From positions 30,820 through 94,819 of the forward strand of contig NZ_FNDJ01000007.1 of the NCBI RefSeq assembly GCF_900099965.1: a stretch of 64,000 bases of DNA, written 5' to 3'. The DNA comes from Nonomuraea jiangxiensis. Its GTDB lineage: Bacteria > Actinomycetota > Actinomycetes > Streptosporangiales > Streptosporangiaceae. The position numbers and the translations under genes were made by a program. Shown here one piece after another: positions 63,740 through 64,000 of the stretch (position 1 is its first letter; the number at the start of each line of letters is the position of its first letter). The notes below the pieces were generated by a model. The model saw only the letters and a list, made by a program, of their open reading frames with translations. It was not told the DNA's origin and ran no database searches.

Positions 63740-64000
63740 CGGCGCAGGGCTAACTCTTGGCCCCGGGCTAACGCAGAAGCAGGGCTAACCCGCCTAACTG
63801 CGGGCGCAGCGCTAACTGCCGGGGCATAGCTAACGCCTGGCGCAGAGCTCACGCGGGCAGAGCTAACGGGCGGGGCAGGGCTAACTTGCGGCGCAGCCCT
63901 AACCTGCGGGCCCAGCTAACGGGCGGGGCAGGGCTAACTCCCGGCGCAGCGCTAACCTGCGGGCCACAGCTAACGCTGGCGCAAGGCCAACGCCCAGCCA
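63740..64000. repeat. CTAAC minisatellite array at the right edge
   Basis: About fifteen units of 15-20 bp, each carrying GCTAAC or one-base variants (e.g. GCTCACG, GCCAACG), separated by CGGGGCAGG-like or CGGCGCAGC-like spacers. Continues past the window end. Confidence 0.75.

Noticed and set aside
63740..64000. CRISPR array
   Set aside because: Units are too short and degenerate, spacers are not unique 30-40 bp sequences, and no cas genes exist nearby.

Overview
This is a GC-rich actinomycete chromosome segment, most like Nonomuraea and other Streptosporangiaceae. GC-rich third positions, many GTG starts, ATGA/GTGA gene overlaps and the gene content point there: adnAB, moeZ, a DUF3107 protein, Ku with split LigD modules, tatB beside mrp, and SCO6880/SCO6881-type membrane genes. 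I saw no rRNA, tRNA or CRISPR array.

Layout. 1-19 kb: the 3' end of a fold-III PLP decarboxylase, the AdnA/AdnB recombination helicase-nucleases, a methyltransferase behind an operator-like palindrome, a Nudix hydrolase, a CDP-glycerol-type polymer transferase, an alkyltransferase-like repair protein, two tandem copies of a [membrane partner + S8 protease] pair, moeZ, and an alpha/beta hydrolase. Together with 40-44.6 kb (TetR, DUF3107, ferritin-like, DEAD-box helicase) this resembles the M. tuberculosis Rv3201c-Rv3211 neighbourhood, which suggests that the material between is an insertion into a conserved backbone.

19-37 kb is accessory. Four paralogous small secreted His/Asn/Arg-rich proteins bracket it, two on the left (+) and two on the right (-). 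Their 5' leaders share a layout: two hairpins, then a conserved box of about 40 nt ending at the ATG. The outermost pair also share about 220 bp of upstream DNA in inverted orientation. Between them lie a relaxase-less type IV secretion-like operon (small membrane protein, single-TM protein, polytopic SCO6881-type protein, SCO6880-type protein, VirB4-like ATPase), a divergent transglycosylase/NlpC hydrolase with a lipoprotein, and a giant three-unit multicopper oxidase with a FixH-like partner. A plausible reading is a cell-envelope, possibly metal-linked, system. This is inference.

37-40 kb: the non-homologous end-joining set (Ku, ligase, primase-polymerase). A degenerate 27-bp repeat array that looks derived from the 3' end of ku and an alcohol-dehydrogenase remnant sit beside it. 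44.8-64 kb: mostly housekeeping and actinomycete-specific genes, including an MBL-fold protein that has lost its metal ligands, a BNR beta-propeller membrane protein, a CPBP protease, a CitE-like lyase, a MgtE-N/CBS protein, MarR, Mrp and TatB. Several intergenic regions carry degenerate 18-31 bp minisatellite arrays, one of which runs off the right edge.
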